The translations under genes were made by a program, and so were the position numbers. A stretch of DNA of 64,000 nucleotides from a virus, in the IMG/VR virus record IMGVR_UViG_3300044641_007115, positions 160,491 through 224,490 of that record; one strand, written 5' to 3'. Shown here one piece after another: positions 32,037 through 40,474 of the stretch. The number at the start of each line of letters is the position of its first letter. The stretch's first letter is position 1. The notes below the pieces were generated by a model that was given only the letters and a program-made list of their open reading frames with translations, was not told the DNA's origin and searched no databases.

Positions 32037-32626
32037 TAGAACACGTCCGCTACGATCAGATCGGGCTTCTGTGGATTCTGGACATCCGTCCTCAAGATCG
32101 ACCACGGATAGTTTGGAGCGGGCGTGAGCGTCAAGAAATTGGGACTGGAACTGTAGTCAGCCACATAGTTCGGCGACGACACCCGACTCTGCCGAATTCC
32201 GTTCCGATACACCACAATATCAGTAATCGTCCCTTCCGTGAATGGAATCACCCACGAAGATCCATCCACATTCGGAATACAGTGGACGTTGGTCTTCACC
32301 TTCAATTGTGGTGGCACCGGCGGCTGGTTGACTACTAGGACCGGCTTGCTGTTGACTAGGGCGATCTGTGCGCCTTGCAACGGCACAGCGACACCCTTGC
32401 CGTCCGTTCCGTTGACCCACACCGTCAGCGGTGTTCCTTGAATCCCGGCGTTGCGGAGCGTGCGAAGCGTACCAGTCGCAGCATCAACGAACAAACCATC
32501 CGTCGCCCGCAATTCGATGATTTGATTGTCGGTCGTCCGGCGGACTTGAAACCGGAAGTTGGCATTCTGAGCATACAGACCGAAGAGCGTACCTAGAAAC
32601 ACGAAGAGAAGGGATAGTCTTTTCAT
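32030..32626 (-). CDS. Secreted protein with Sec signal peptide
   Basis: 198 residues from ATG 32626. Signal peptide MKRLSLLFVFLGTLFGLYAQ with predicted cleavage before or after the A-Q. Mature part is beta-rich (FRFQVRRTTDNQIIELRATD; GTITDIVVYRNGIRQSRV), without a known domain. TATAAT lies 8 bases before ATG. One of three signal-peptide proteins in the window that share a cleavage region ending in AQ. Confidence 0.75.
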   Translation of the reverse strand: MKRLSLLFVFLGTLFGLYAQNANFRFQVRRTTDNQIIELRATDGLFVDAATGTLRTLRNAGIQGTPLTVWVNGTDGKGVAVPLQGAQIALVNSKPVLVVNQPPVPPQLKVKTNVHCIPNVDGSSWVIPFTEGTITDIVVYRNGIRQSRVSSPNYVADYSSSPNFLTLTPAPNYPWSILRTDVQNPQKPDLIVADVFYY

Positions 32627-32656
32627 ACCCATACATTATACTCCATCCTTCGCCGT

Positions 32657-32664
32657 GTAAATAG
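32657..32664 (+). promoter_or_regulatory. T4-like late promoter
   Basis: GTAAATAG, 7 bases before ATG 32672. Confidence 0.6.
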
Positions 32665-32671
32665 CTATCAA

Positions 32672-33082
32672 ATGGCTTTGACAGATTTCAACATCCCGCG
32701 TAACGACTGGTTCTCTGATGGTCCGTGGAACCACGAAGACGACCGCGAAGAGTTTGAAGCATCCGGGCTTGAATGCTTGGTGCAACGCGACCGCCTTGGA
32801 CATTGGTGCGGATACGTGAAACTTCCGTCCGGCCATCCGTGGTCGAACAAAAACCCGGACCAGATCCGCGCTCAAGTGTATGGCGGCGTTAAATCGGTCG
32901 GGGAAGCGCCCGGCAAGGAAGGCAAGTGGGTCGGGTTTGCTTGCAATGAACCCGGTGATTTGCTGCCGGGTATGATGAAGTGGAAACGGGAAACGTTGTT
33001 GAGTGGCGTCTATCGCAACTTCAATTTCGCTGTCGGGGAAACCAACAAGCTGGCCGCATCTGTCAAAAATTCGAGCAAGTAA
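32672..33082 (+). CDS. Hypothetical late protein (136 aa)
   Basis: MALTDFNIPRNDWFSDGPWN, then GHWCGYVKLPSGHPWSNKNP and WVGFACNEPGDLLPGM. Behind a late promoter, with the oxygenase gene following after one base. No family recognised; many T4-like phages have a similarly sized Trp/Gly-rich protein of unknown role. Confidence 0.75.
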   Translation: MALTDFNIPRNDWFSDGPWNHEDDREEFEASGLECLVQRDRLGHWCGYVKLPSGHPWSNKNPDQIRAQVYGGVKSVGEAPGKEGKWVGFACNEPGDLLPGMMKWKRETLLSGVYRNFNFAVGETNKLAASVKNSSK

Positions 33083-33083
33083 A

Positions 33084-33629
33084 ATGCCGATCATCATCCC
33101 GGAATTCATCACCCCGGAAGAACAGACCACACTCATTGAGTGGGAGAAAACAATTCGACCGGATCTTTCCCGCAACGGAACAGGGTCCGGTTGTTTATTT
33201 CAGCTTGTCGAAGAACTGAGAGATGTCCCGGAATGTTTCCACGACATTCGGCGTCGCATTCAAGCGATGTTGAATTTCACTGATGACCAGAAAGAACGAA
33301 ACTACGGATGGTATCTAAGCAGCACCGCATGCGGTGGAGAAGTCAAACCCCATTGCGACCAGATCGAAACGAACGTGCATCATGTCCGATGCAATGTCTT
33401 CGTCCAAACGGTTGAGCATGGCGGCGTTCCTGTGATCGACGACATTCCTTATCCCGTCACTGACCGATCCCTTTTGTGCTTCTTTGCATCCGAACAGATG
33501 CATTCTTGCACGAAAGTGGAAACACCCGGAGTGCAACGCATCCTGTGTTCTTACGGATACGAAGTAGACGGGGATTTCTTACGGGCTTTCTTTCCTGTGT
33601 GGGGCACGCCACTAGTTCACGAAAGATAG
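33084..33629 (+). CDS. 2-oxoglutarate/Fe(II) oxygenase-like protein
   Basis: 181 residues. MPIIIPEFITPEEQTTLIEW is the usual N-terminal helix of phage prolyl-4-hydroxylase-type proteins; EVKPHCDQIE gives the H-x-D iron ligands; PYPVTDRSLLCFFASEQMHS gives the distal His and RILCSYGYE the 2OG-binding Arg. It would hydroxylate a protein or nucleobase. Such genes are frequent in T4-like environmental phages. Co-transcribed with the gene before it. Confidence 0.82.
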   Translation: MPIIIPEFITPEEQTTLIEWEKTIRPDLSRNGTGSGCLFQLVEELRDVPECFHDIRRRIQAMLNFTDDQKERNYGWYLSSTACGGEVKPHCDQIETNVHHVRCNVFVQTVEHGGVPVIDDIPYPVTDRSLLCFFASEQMHSCTKVETPGVQRILCSYGYEVDGDFLRAFFPVWGTPLVHER

Positions 33630-33869
33630 TCCCGCAATGACATGCTTGAACGTTTTCCACGAATCATGCCGGGGACCAATGATCGCTCCCGTTAACGGGT
33701 TGAAACTCGAATAGTGATAGCTCACCATCGGTTCGCCGGTCCCGCTGATGGTCACGCTGGACACTGATACTTGCCGGTTCCCACCACTTCGGAACTCTCT
33801 GAACAGTGTCTTACCGACATAAGACCGTGCCTCTTTTTCAAGCGCTTGTTGCTCTGTCAACTTCTTCAC
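33612..33869 (-). CDS. Hypothetical protein (85 aa)
   Basis: Start GTG 33869 chosen because GGAAGAG precedes it and GTGA overlaps the stop of the small ORF upstream. VKKLTEQQALEKEARSYVGK, then a beta-rich part (RQVSVSSVTISGTGEPMVSY). Overlaps the oxygenase tail to tail by 18 nt. Confidence 0.65.
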   Translation of the reverse strand: MKKLTEQQALEKEARSYVGKTLFREFRSGGNRQVSVSSVTISGTGEPMVSYHYSSFNPLTGAIIGPRHDSWKTFKHVIAGLSFVN

Positions 33870-33985
33870 AGTCTCTTCCACTTCCAGATCGTCAAGAACG
33901 GCAGACCGATAATCCAAAACCCTTTGCGGTTGCTGAACCCGAAGTTCAGAAACACCCACGTAAACTGTACGTTCATCATTCTCAT
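33866..33985 (-). CDS. Small hydrophobic protein (39 aa)
   Basis: MRMMNVQFTWVFLNFGFSNR then FWIIGLPFLTIWKWKRL. ATG overlaps the upstream stop (ATGA) and its own stop overlaps the next start (GTGA), so it fits the operon exactly. Aromatic and hydrophobic; possibly a tiny membrane peptide. Confidence 0.55.
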   Translation of the reverse strand: MRMMNVQFTWVFLNFGFSNRKGFWIIGLPFLTIWKWKRL

Positions 33986-34221
33986 TTCTGTCCCTTCTTC
34001 GCGGCGGCGCGCGCGGCACGCTTCTCTTTCATCACCCGTTCCGCCTCTTTGCGGGCGGCGAAAATGAACACCGCCTCAATCGGCACGTCGTAGCTGTATT
34101 TCTTCCCCTTCGGTCGCATCTTGATGAAGTGTGAGTTCATCGTCACAATAATGTTTCGACCCTGTACCGTCGTCAGGGTTTCGCGGACGACACGCTTACT
34201 ACCGGTCAATTTCGTAGGCAT
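33982..34221 (-). CDS. Small basic early protein (79 aa)
   Basis: MPTKLTGSKRVVRETLTTVQ, then YDVPIEAVFIFAARKEAERV and a Lys/Arg/Ala tail (EKRAARAAAKKGQK) suited to nucleic-acid binding. First gene after an operator promoter with a perfect TATAAT. Confidence 0.76.
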   Translation of the reverse strand: MPTKLTGSKRVVRETLTTVQGRNIIVTMNSHFIKMRPKGKKYSYDVPIEAVFIFAARKEAERVMKEKRAARAAAKKGQK

Positions 34222-34241
34222 AACAAGTTCTATCTGAAACC

Positions 34242-34270
34242 ATTATACCACACCCCGACTTATATGTCAA
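34242..34270 (-). promoter_or_regulatory. Early-type operator promoter
   Basis: TTGACA 34265-34270, 17-nt spacer, TATAAT 34242-34247; GACATATAAGTC overlaps the -35. Leader here is longer (about 15 nt) and lacks the GGAGAG block. Confidence 0.88.
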
Positions 34271-34527
34271 GTGGCTTGATCTTCGTCGGTGCCGAAGAGT
34301 CCCCGGTGGAATCCTTCGGAAATGGCCTTGATGCTGGCGGAATCTCGTTTTGCGATGATGGTACGAAGGAACCGGCCAATCGTGTATCCGATCTCATCTT
34401 CCGGTGTGACTTGCCGGTCGCACGCTTCATCCAACTTGACGAATGCGTCTAGCAAATTGTTAATTTTGCCGAACACATCACGCCACAATGGATGGCCCAA
34501 ATCGATGTTCGCTACAGGTTTTGACAT
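34267..34527 (-). CDS. Hypothetical protein (86 aa)
   Basis: MSKPVANIDLGHPLWRDVFG, helical (KINNLLDAFVKLDEACDRQV). Ends inside the next promoter. Function unknown. Confidence 0.72.
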   Translation of the reverse strand: MSKPVANIDLGHPLWRDVFGKINNLLDAFVKLDEACDRQVTPEDEIGYTIGRFLRTIIAKRDSASIKAISEGFHRGLFGTDEDQAT

Positions 34528-34529
34528 GT

Positions 34530-34925
34530 CTACCTTTTCTTTGCGTGAGATTCGCCAAGGCTGTTGAACCACAGATCCCCTGCCTGAAAGCCGTGACGAT
34601 GTTCGGGGACTTCGTATTCCTTGCCCGCTTCTTTGACCTTCGGACCAGTGTATCCACCAGTCAACCCCATCGCGACACCCGCACCGTGACGCTTCTGTGC
34701 CGCGTTGAACCGCGCGGACATGTAAGGATCATCGACAACCGTGATTTCGACGGTATGCTTGCCAGACCACGCTACACATGCTGTTTTGAGTTCAGGTTCG
34801 ACCACGCCATCACCACGCATCTTGTCTTGGCATTCGTCTTCGAGACAAACGGTAATCAAACCCGGATGATTGTGAGCGGGCGTGAAATCTTCTCCACAGT
34901 ATTTGCAAGTGCGTTGGCGTGACAT
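34530..34925 (-). CDS. Zinc-binding hypothetical protein (131 aa)
   Basis: MSRQRTCKYCGEDFTPAHNH then CLEDECQDK forms a treble-clef-like zinc site. The rest has HTVEITVVDDPYMSARFNAA. Behind an operator promoter whose -10 is 7 bases before ATG. Confidence 0.72.
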   Translation of the reverse strand: MSRQRTCKYCGEDFTPAHNHPGLITVCLEDECQDKMRGDGVVEPELKTACVAWSGKHTVEITVVDDPYMSARFNAAQKRHGAGVAMGLTGGYTGPKVKEAGKEYEVPEHRHGFQAGDLWFNSLGESHAKKR

Positions 34926-34932
34926 CAACTAC

Positions 34933-34962
34933 ATGATAGCATCGACTTCACATATATGTCAA
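34933..34962 (-). promoter_or_regulatory. Early-type operator promoter
   Basis: TTGACA 34957-34962, 18-nt spacer, TATCAT 34933-34938; half-site GACATATATGTG. ATG is 7 nt after the -10. Confidence 0.8.
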
Positions 34963-34968
34963 CGTGTT

Positions 34969-35262
34969 TCAGAATTCGATATACTCTTTAGTCTTGTCAC
35001 CACCGGGGCGGCGTCGCCCGGACATGGCATGACGGAACCACCCTTCCGGCTCTTTCTCTGTGAACGGGTCCCATGCGTCCGCTGCGGTGAGTGCCTGTTC
35101 AAGAGTTTCATAACACCAGTGCGAATCATACGACATCGATCCGACCGTGCCGATAATGATGATACTGTTGAACATCCGTTCGTTGACCCATATGGCCCGC
35201 CCGTCGCCAAGGTGCCGTTCGTAGGGATATTCGGAAGTAGCCGAAGCTGAAGATAGGTTCAT
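34969..35262 (-). CDS. Hypothetical protein (97 aa)
   Basis: MNLSSASATSEYPYERHLGD then IIIIGTVGSMSYDSHWCYET and LEQALTAADAWDPFTEKEPE. The last part resembles short WxxR-type phage proteins but no family is firm. Confidence 0.7.
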   Translation of the reverse strand: MNLSSASATSEYPYERHLGDGRAIWVNERMFNSIIIIGTVGSMSYDSHWCYETLEQALTAADAWDPFTEKEPEGWFRHAMSGRRRPGGDKTKEYIEF

Positions 35263-35326
35263 GATGAAACTCTTTGGGCGCGAACGTTGCCGCCCGCGCC
35301 CTTGTTGTTGAAGTTGGTCCCGGTTC

Positions 35327-36148
35327 TTACGGAGTCGTGACAGATTCGTGATAGATGACCATCATCGACGCCATGTTGTCGCCGGTGCCGCGCAAGGCGT
35401 AGCCGAAGAAGCCGCCCGGATTCAGGTTCACGAAGTCAGCGGCGGGAACCGCATTGATGGTGAGCCACGGGCCGTCCTTCGAATGGCTGACCGCAACCGT
35501 GCGCGTGGTGCCGTCGCTCTTCAACCGGACGTACTGCGGTAGCACCCCGCCGGTCGTGATCGCGTTGTTGTAGTTGAAGTAGGCAGACCCGGCGTAGGAA
35601 GTATAACTGTTCATCTTCCACGAAGCGATTGCCGCCGCGCCGGAATCCGAAGAGCCGGGAATCGAGTTCACCACAAACTTGCCCGTGGTCGTGTCATAAA
35701 GAACCGTCGCCAGTGACGATGCCCTACCGAACAGGTGCCCACGATACCCCATGATGATCGTATACTGAGCGGACGCGGGCATGGGCTTCACCAGAACGCA
35801 CCAGTTGAAGGTCAATCCCGGCGCGCCGGGGTGGAACAGAGTGATCGTACCGTCCGGGTTGGTGTTGGCGACACAACTTCCCTGATTTCCCCAATAGAAA
35901 TCCGTCAGCACGGGCGGCGTGTCACCGACGCTGTAGATCGCCGAACGGGTGCCGTTGTCCTTCTTGGGAGCCGCGAACGGAGCCGGGGAGAAATCGACGC
36001 CGGGGATCGGTTCGTTATGCGCCGGACGCAAATCGCCCTTCGCAATAGCGGCCAGTGCCGTTTCGGGAACATCGGGAAGGTCCTGTGCCGTCAGAAGCGT
36101 GGCGGAAGCCATCAGACTCAAAATGAGACTGCGATGCAAAAGATTCAT
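35327..36148 (-). CDS. Secreted protein with Sec signal peptide (273 aa)
   Basis: Signal peptide MNLLHRSLILSLMASATLLT, cleavage near TAQ-DLP. Mature protein is a beta-rich domain with Ser/Gly/Thr and Tyr (YTIIMGYRGHLFGRASSLAT; LKSDGTTRTVAVSHSKDGPW) that looks like a lectin or jelly-roll, similar in feel to phage adhesins. A phage protein exported by Sec could sit on the host surface or in the periplasm. Good AAGGAATTT upstream. Confidence 0.78.
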   Translation of the reverse strand: MNLLHRSLILSLMASATLLTAQDLPDVPETALAAIAKGDLRPAHNEPIPGVDFSPAPFAAPKKDNGTRSAIYSVGDTPPVLTDFYWGNQGSCVANTNPDGTITLFHPGAPGLTFNWCVLVKPMPASAQYTIIMGYRGHLFGRASSLATVLYDTTTGKFVVNSIPGSSDSGAAAIASWKMNSYTSYAGSAYFNYNNAITTGGVLPQYVRLKSDGTTRTVAVSHSKDGPWLTINAVPAADFVNLNPGGFFGYALRGTGDNMASMMVIYHESVTTP

Positions 36149-36197
36149 GGTTTGAAATTCCTTTCAAGGTTTAGGGTTGAGTTTACAGAGAACAGGA

Positions 36198-36683
36198 TTA
36201 TTCCTCTTCCCCATTGATCTTCCGCCCGCCGTCTTCCGGGAAGCGGATGTAGTCGCGGCGGCTGATGACAGACCACCGATTCTGAAGCGCTTCGAGCCAG
36301 TCGATATCGTTCCAAGCGCAATAATTGATGAGGCCGATCAGCACGTCGCCAATCTCTTTGGCCTTCTCTTGATGCCAGTATTCGAAAGACCCACGAATCC
36401 CGCCAGACTGTTTGATTTGAGCGCGGTTCACTTCGCCAAGCTCTTCACCTACCCCTAGCAAGGCATCACGGGCGTCATCGTCGGGAAAATTGAGCCGGTG
36501 CCATGCGTGGATTGCCCACTGCAAATTCGAGTCTTCCGGCGCACCGATCAACGCCCGATATTTCGTTTCCAGTTCGGTTTTGACCTTGCCGATCTCCCGG
36601 CGGTGAAAGTACCGCAACACGCTCCATACGATCATCGTGTTGATCGCCAGTGCCAATATCAATATCGATGCCAGTAAGCCCAT
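36198..36683 (-). CDS. MazG-like protein with N-terminal membrane anchor
   Basis: 161 residues. The first 30 (GLLASILILALAINTMIVWS) are a TM helix. The rest has LLGVGEELGEVNRAQIKQSG, KAKEIGDVLIGLINYCAWND, the E-x-x-E ... E-x-x-D helices of all-alpha NTP pyrophosphohydrolases (MazG/dUTPase-like). Would cleave (d)NTPs or (p)ppGpp-related nucleotides, but at the membrane. The anchor is unusual for this family. Confidence 0.78.
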   Translation of the reverse strand: MGLLASILILALAINTMIVWSVLRYFHRREIGKVKTELETKYRALIGAPEDSNLQWAIHAWHRLNFPDDDARDALLGVGEELGEVNRAQIKQSGGIRGSFEYWHQEKAKEIGDVLIGLINYCAWNDIDWLEALQNRWSVISRRDYIRFPEDGGRKINGEEE

Positions 36684-36684
36684 G

Positions 36685-37101
36685 TTATTTCCCTTCCCGA
36701 ATGCGTTTGTCAATCGCCGCGTTGAACAGTTCACCCATCGTCACATGGCCGGGCGCGGTGAATTCATCGTCTTCGAATCCCAACGTATGCTGAACATGAA
36801 ACCAAAAAATGCCATTGTTGGCAGTCAAGAGCGCTTCTTGAAGCCACCGAAGACGGTCTTCTGCCGTGATCGGTTTTTCCACAGTTTCCACAGGATTTTC
36901 CACAATCTTCCTTCCACATCCCTCCACGGGACAGTCTGAGAATTTGAACTTCGCGTGTTCCGGGAACCGCCGAACGACGGTATGCCCACAATCAAGAACC
37001 AGTGTGTGATCGTAGCTTCGAGAGAAGCCGGATCGCTGGACCGGCGCGGGAACGCTGGTCCAACTCACAACCCGGCGCGATGCTCCCTTGGTACGTGCCA
37101 C
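36685..37101 (-). CDS. Zinc-binding hypothetical protein (138 aa)
   Basis: MARTKGASRRVVSWTSVPAP then LDCGHTVVRRF and CPVEGCGRK give a zinc ribbon; the C-terminal half is helical. Function unknown. Confidence 0.72.
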   Translation of the reverse strand: MARTKGASRRVVSWTSVPAPVQRSGFSRSYDHTLVLDCGHTVVRRFPEHAKFKFSDCPVEGCGRKIVENPVETVEKPITAEDRLRWLQEALLTANNGIFWFHVQHTLGFEDDEFTAPGHVTMGELFNAAIDKRIREGK

Positions 37102-37103
37102 TT

Positions 37104-37775
37104 CTACGCCTTCACCAAATCATTCCCGAAGTAATCGATGCCGTACTTCTCTTCGACACCGGGCGGTAAAAAAGGATTGTAGACACGGGGATTAACGCCG
37201 CGTTTCCAGCACATTTTGAGCCATTCGCGGAGCGACGGGCCGGGGCGACGGATCAACATTTCCCACCCGACTTCAGTGGTGTTGACGAACAACCCGTAGT
37301 CCTGATAGTGGCACCCGTCATTGGTCCGGTGTCCCGATCCGACCGGCTTCACTTCAGCGTGGAATCCGTAGAACCGGGCGATGTCGGCTTTCGATTCCGC
37401 CGCTTTTTCTGCGTAGTTGCTGGCACCAAACCCCTGTGAGCGGTAGGTCGAAGAGTACGACGTGTAGACCTGACCCAAGATTGTCGTTGCCGGAATGTCT
37501 TCCAGTGCTTCGTCCATCAGCTTGGCGTCAAATTCTTCTTCCGCCTTTTTGTGGTCAGCATACAACTCATCGGCCTTGACCTTCCAGCGGTCGAAGATTG
37601 CCTTGAACGCATCGTCGTCTTTGACCAGATCGAAGTCGATCTTCTTGCGTTTGGGGAACTTCGACTTGAAGTAGAGTTCCTGATCCGCACGAAGACCGGC
37701 GTTGAATTCATCGGCGGTCTTCCAGAATGTCGTGTGTTCGGCTTTTTTCCCGGCCAGCGTTTCAGCGAAGGGCAT
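37104..37775 (-). CDS. Hypothetical protein (223 aa)
   Basis: MPFAETLAGKKAEHTTFWKT; charged helical first half (FPKRKKIDFDLVKDDDAFKA), then a globular C-terminus with GFHAEVKPVGSGHRTNDGCH. No motif recognised. Overlaps the upstream stop by one base. Confidence 0.75.
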   Translation of the reverse strand: MPFAETLAGKKAEHTTFWKTADEFNAGLRADQELYFKSKFPKRKKIDFDLVKDDDAFKAIFDRWKVKADELYADHKKAEEEFDAKLMDEALEDIPATTILGQVYTSYSSTYRSQGFGASNYAEKAAESKADIARFYGFHAEVKPVGSGHRTNDGCHYQDYGLFVNTTEVGWEMLIRRPGPSLREWLKMCWKRGVNPRVYNPFLPPGVEEKYGIDYFGNDLVKA

Positions 37776-38116
37776 TAGAACGACAACCTCCGGTAATGTT
37801 CCACCGTTTCAGAGCGGTCGTGAATCGGCAATGCGCCGAACTTCCAGCGGCTATCGGTCGTGAAAGCAAAGTTGCCGCCGAACATGTATCCAACCTGATC
37901 GGACGGGCAATCTTCCACCGGGCGCAAGAACTTGTAACCCATGCGCTCATCGACCATCACCGCCGGACGTTCCGGCTTCTCTTCAAAGATTTCAGGGATT
38001 CCCGGCCCGACAACCACCACATCAACGAAGCGGCTGGAAATTCCGCCATTGGTGCAGTCACTACCGTTAGCGTGTCTCAGGACCGACAGGATCATACCTT
38101 TGCGAATGTTGTTCAT
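37775..38116 (-). CDS. Hypothetical early protein (113 aa)
   Basis: MNNIRKGMILSVLRHANGSD onward. Directly behind an operator promoter, leading the transcript that includes the 37104, 36685 and MazG-like genes. Confidence 0.78.
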   Translation of the reverse strand: MNNIRKGMILSVLRHANGSDCTNGGISSRFVDVVVVGPGIPEIFEEKPERPAVMVDERMGYKFLRPVEDCPSDQVGYMFGGNFAFTTDSRWKFGALPIHDRSETVEHYRRLSF

Positions 38117-38133
38117 TTCGTCTCTCCATAGTC

Positions 38134-38163
38134 AGGATATCAAAGGTATGACCTATATGTCAA
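38134..38163 (-). promoter_or_regulatory. Early-type operator promoter
   Basis: TTGACA 38158-38163, 18-nt spacer, TATCCT 38134-38139; GACATATAGGTC-like half-site. TGGAGAGACG before ATG. Confidence 0.85.
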
Positions 38164-38180
38164 GTGGGTTCTCGTTTTTC

Positions 38181-38441
38181 TTACTGAAAACCTTCGCCAT
38201 AGTGCCCGTCGCAAATGATCCGCCCACAGATGTCACATTCAGTCGGGGCGGGCAACGGGTAGAGCCGGGACAGCAGTTCTTCGAACTCCGAATAGAGCAT
38301 TCCATCGCCTTGTTTGAAAGCGTCGATGGTGGCGTAGACCGCGCGGCGAAGGTCATCTTTGTCCACCTTCGCCGCCAGCGGTTTCAGTGAGTCGAAAAGA
38401 ACTTCCGGGCGGGTTGCTTGTTTCTGTTTCCGTTTCGACAT
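38181..38441 (-). CDS. Small zinc-site protein (86 aa)
   Basis: MSKRKQKQATRPEVLFDSLK, helical, ending CDICGRIICDGHYGEG (zinc knuckle). Start overlaps the upstream stop (TGATG). Confidence 0.7.
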   Translation of the reverse strand: MSKRKQKQATRPEVLFDSLKPLAAKVDKDDLRRAVYATIDAFKQGDGMLYSEFEELLSRLYPLPAPTECDICGRIICDGHYGEGFQ

Positions 38442-39607
38442 CACGCAACCTGTTTTCGGATCAACGTGGACGACAGGTCGTTGCGGAAGCCATCGACCAG
38501 CGTGCAGAGCGCGGCAAACTCATCCGGCAACCCGTTCAGGTCGTTTTCGAAGATGCCGCCGTCAACACGCGGGAACACCATGAACCGCGTGCGGTACTCC
38601 CGGAACCCGGCGACGACTTGAGCCAGCGCAACACCATAGCGCGGGTCCACGATGCGTTTGGCGGTGTCCATCCCGATGGCGAACGTGGTGCCGGGGAACA
38701 GTTCCGCCTTCTTCAGAAACGTCGGTTCAGTCGTCACCCACACATAGGTCGGAGTAGTCGGGACTTTCCTTGCGATGCCGATCAACCGTTCTTCGAGCGA
38801 CAGAAGATCAACCCACGGCTTGTCGGCATTGGCGATGGAAAGTTCCAGATGACAGTTCCCGGCCTTGTTGTGCATTTCAATATGTCCTTCATGAATCGGA
38901 CGATATGAACCGGGCATCATCACCGGGCCGGGCATAACCGATGCCGGGATGACTCCATCCATGCTACAGGCGAAACACATCGCGGGCACCCGGCCAGTCA
39001 ACAGCCACGGGATCAGGTAGTGATTCAGCGTCGATTCCCGGCGGTCAATCAGGTCGTCCAACCCGTGCGGAAGTTCGACGCGGGCATCCAGTTCACACGC
39101 TTCGGCGATGAGATTGAGCATCACCAGCGCATTGACGTTCTCTTCCGTCGCACGGATTTCATACGGGTCGTCGGACTGGCGCGCGGCATGTTCCGGCGGG
39201 ATGTCCAGCGTCACCGAAATCGTCTTCGCCGGGGTCTGGATCGCGGCATAGATCACGTGTTTGCGTCCGGGCCGTTCGTCCGGCGTCCGCTGAAGGATGG
39301 ACGTTCCACCCACGCCGAAAATCGGGTCCGCTTTGCTGTCGCGATGTTCGAGCGCCATTTGATAGGCGGACATCGCAAGGATGCGCCCGACAGGTTCATC
39401 GACCAGCTTATCCGGTGTGCCGCCCATCGTTTTCTTCGTGATGGAACCGCTGTACGGAACATTGCCGCCAATGAAAGTGGCTGATCCGCCACCGCGCGCC
39501 AGAAGGATCGGGAAGATTTCAGTCCCGCCGCCAGTCGTGGAGAGAACGCATTTGACCGGCGTGTCGTGGATGGCGCGAACCAAACTGATTTGATCGATAA
39601 ATCTCAT
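38441..39607 (-). CDS. CinA/PncC-like amidase fused to HxGH nucleotidyltransferase
   Basis: 388 residues. The N-terminal 110 residues (CVLSTTGGGTEIFPILLARG, GGSATFIGGNVPYSG, FGVGGTSILQRTPDERPG) match the CinA C-terminal domain, an NMN deamidase. The C-terminal half has GSYRPIHEGHIEMHNKA, an HxGH adenylyl/cytidylyltransferase motif, and later TFAIGMDTAKRIVDPRYG. The combination suggests NMN to NaMN to NaAD chemistry in NAD synthesis. The reaction is inferred, and the fusion is the unusual point. GGAG precedes ATG. Confidence 0.82.
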   Translation of the reverse strand: MRFIDQISLVRAIHDTPVKCVLSTTGGGTEIFPILLARGGGSATFIGGNVPYSGSITKKTMGGTPDKLVDEPVGRILAMSAYQMALEHRDSKADPIFGVGGTSILQRTPDERPGRKHVIYAAIQTPAKTISVTLDIPPEHAARQSDDPYEIRATEENVNALVMLNLIAEACELDARVELPHGLDDLIDRRESTLNHYLIPWLLTGRVPAMCFACSMDGVIPASVMPGPVMMPGSYRPIHEGHIEMHNKAGNCHLELSIANADKPWVDLLSLEERLIGIARKVPTTPTYVWVTTEPTFLKKAELFPGTTFAIGMDTAKRIVDPRYGVALAQVVAGFREYRTRFMVFPRVDGGIFENDLNGLPDEFAALCTLVDGFRNDLSSTLIRKQVA

Positions 39608-39623
39608 AGGACTCCATTATATG

Positions 39624-39803
39624 TCAATTGAGGCTGCGACATTTGGAACACACCATGCCGCGTGATGTCTCATGGATATCTTCAAACGTCTGCCACGGCC
39701 ATTTACCGCACACACCACACCGTTTGAATATGCTGAAACGATGGCGATAGATGAGAACTACCGCCACCGCGATGAGAATTGGGAAGAGAATTGCGGCGAC
39801 CAT
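39624..39803 (-). CDS. Small membrane-anchored zinc-ribbon protein (59 aa)
   Basis: ATG 39803 is 3 bases after the upstream stop. Residues 2-20 (VAAILFPILIAVAVVLIY) form a TM helix; RCGVCGK and VCSKCRS form a zinc ribbon. Its last codons run into a TTGACATATAATG stretch just before the CinA-fusion gene. Confidence 0.72.
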   Translation of the reverse strand: MVAAILFPILIAVAVVLIYRHRFSIFKRCGVCGKWPWQTFEDIHETSRGMVCSKCRSLN

Positions 39804-39806
39804 ATG

Positions 39807-40157
39807 TCAGATCGCCGAATCGACCGAACCGCATCCACGCCGCCGGGAGAGAGCGGCGGCGCGGATTTCCGCGATAGGGGTCACCGGGTTGTCGAAGACA
39901 TGATATCCGACACGGGTAACCTTATCGATGATGGTGGCCGGAAATTTGGCCGTTGCCCGGCGCACGATGCGCTGATCGGGAGTGCGCTCCCGGCGGGCTT
40001 CATACAGGTTGGCAACCTGTTTGGTGGTCGTCCAGAAGAACTCCCACGCCGATTCCGGGATGTCCGAAACCTTCTGAGTTTTCGGATCGAACCCGTTGGC
40101 GCGGATGTAATCGCCACTGATACGGGTCATCAGGGTTTGGATTTCGGTCTTCGGCAT
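39807..40157 (-). CDS. Hypothetical protein (116 aa)
   Basis: MPKTEIQTLMTRISGDYIRA, helical, with WEFFWTTTKQVANLYEARRE and a basic region. GGAATTTTCC precedes ATG. Function unknown. Confidence 0.72.
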   Translation of the reverse strand: MPKTEIQTLMTRISGDYIRANGFDPKTQKVSDIPESAWEFFWTTTKQVANLYEARRERTPDQRIVRRATAKFPATIIDKVTRVGYHVFDNPVTPIAEIRAAALSRRRGCGSVDSAI

Positions 40158-40173
40158 GGAGGAAAATTCCTTT

Positions 40174-40464
40174 CTAGTTTTTGTAGTGAGTCGTCAACGC
40201 TTCGACCGAACTGACCACGCGGCCAGCTTTGCCATACGCCTTCGAAGCGAAGACGGTCAGGCTGTTGCGGTCGATCAGGAAGACTCCCGACCGTTGGCCG
40301 TTGGTCAACACGGAGTTGAGCATGAAATACTTGCGACGCGCTTCGGTCACTTCATAACCGACGTAGGGCGTGTGATTCACCGTCGCATTGTTCGCGTTCA
40401 TCGCGGCAAGCAAAGCGATGATGGCGGCGGGCAAGTTGGGAATGTTGGTCAAAGTCGTGTTCAT
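40174..40464 (-). CDS. Hypothetical protein (96 aa)
   Basis: MNTTLTNIPNLPAAIIALLA; Asn/Ala-rich first 30 residues then an alpha/beta C-terminus (FMLNSVLTNGQRSGVFLIDR). ATG 40464 has AGAGAAACGAC upstream, a reduced form of the early leader. Confidence 0.74.
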   Translation of the reverse strand: MNTTLTNIPNLPAAIIALLAAMNANNATVNHTPYVGYEVTEARRKYFMLNSVLTNGQRSGVFLIDRNSLTVFASKAYGKAGRVVSSVEALTTHYKN

Positions 40465-40474
40465 GTCGTTTCTC

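Noticed and set aside
39604-39627. TTGACATATAATGGAG before the CinA-fusion gene as an operator promoter
   Set aside because: No -10 at 17 bases; the match is half-site only and part of the upstream 59-aa gene. It may still be a decayed site.
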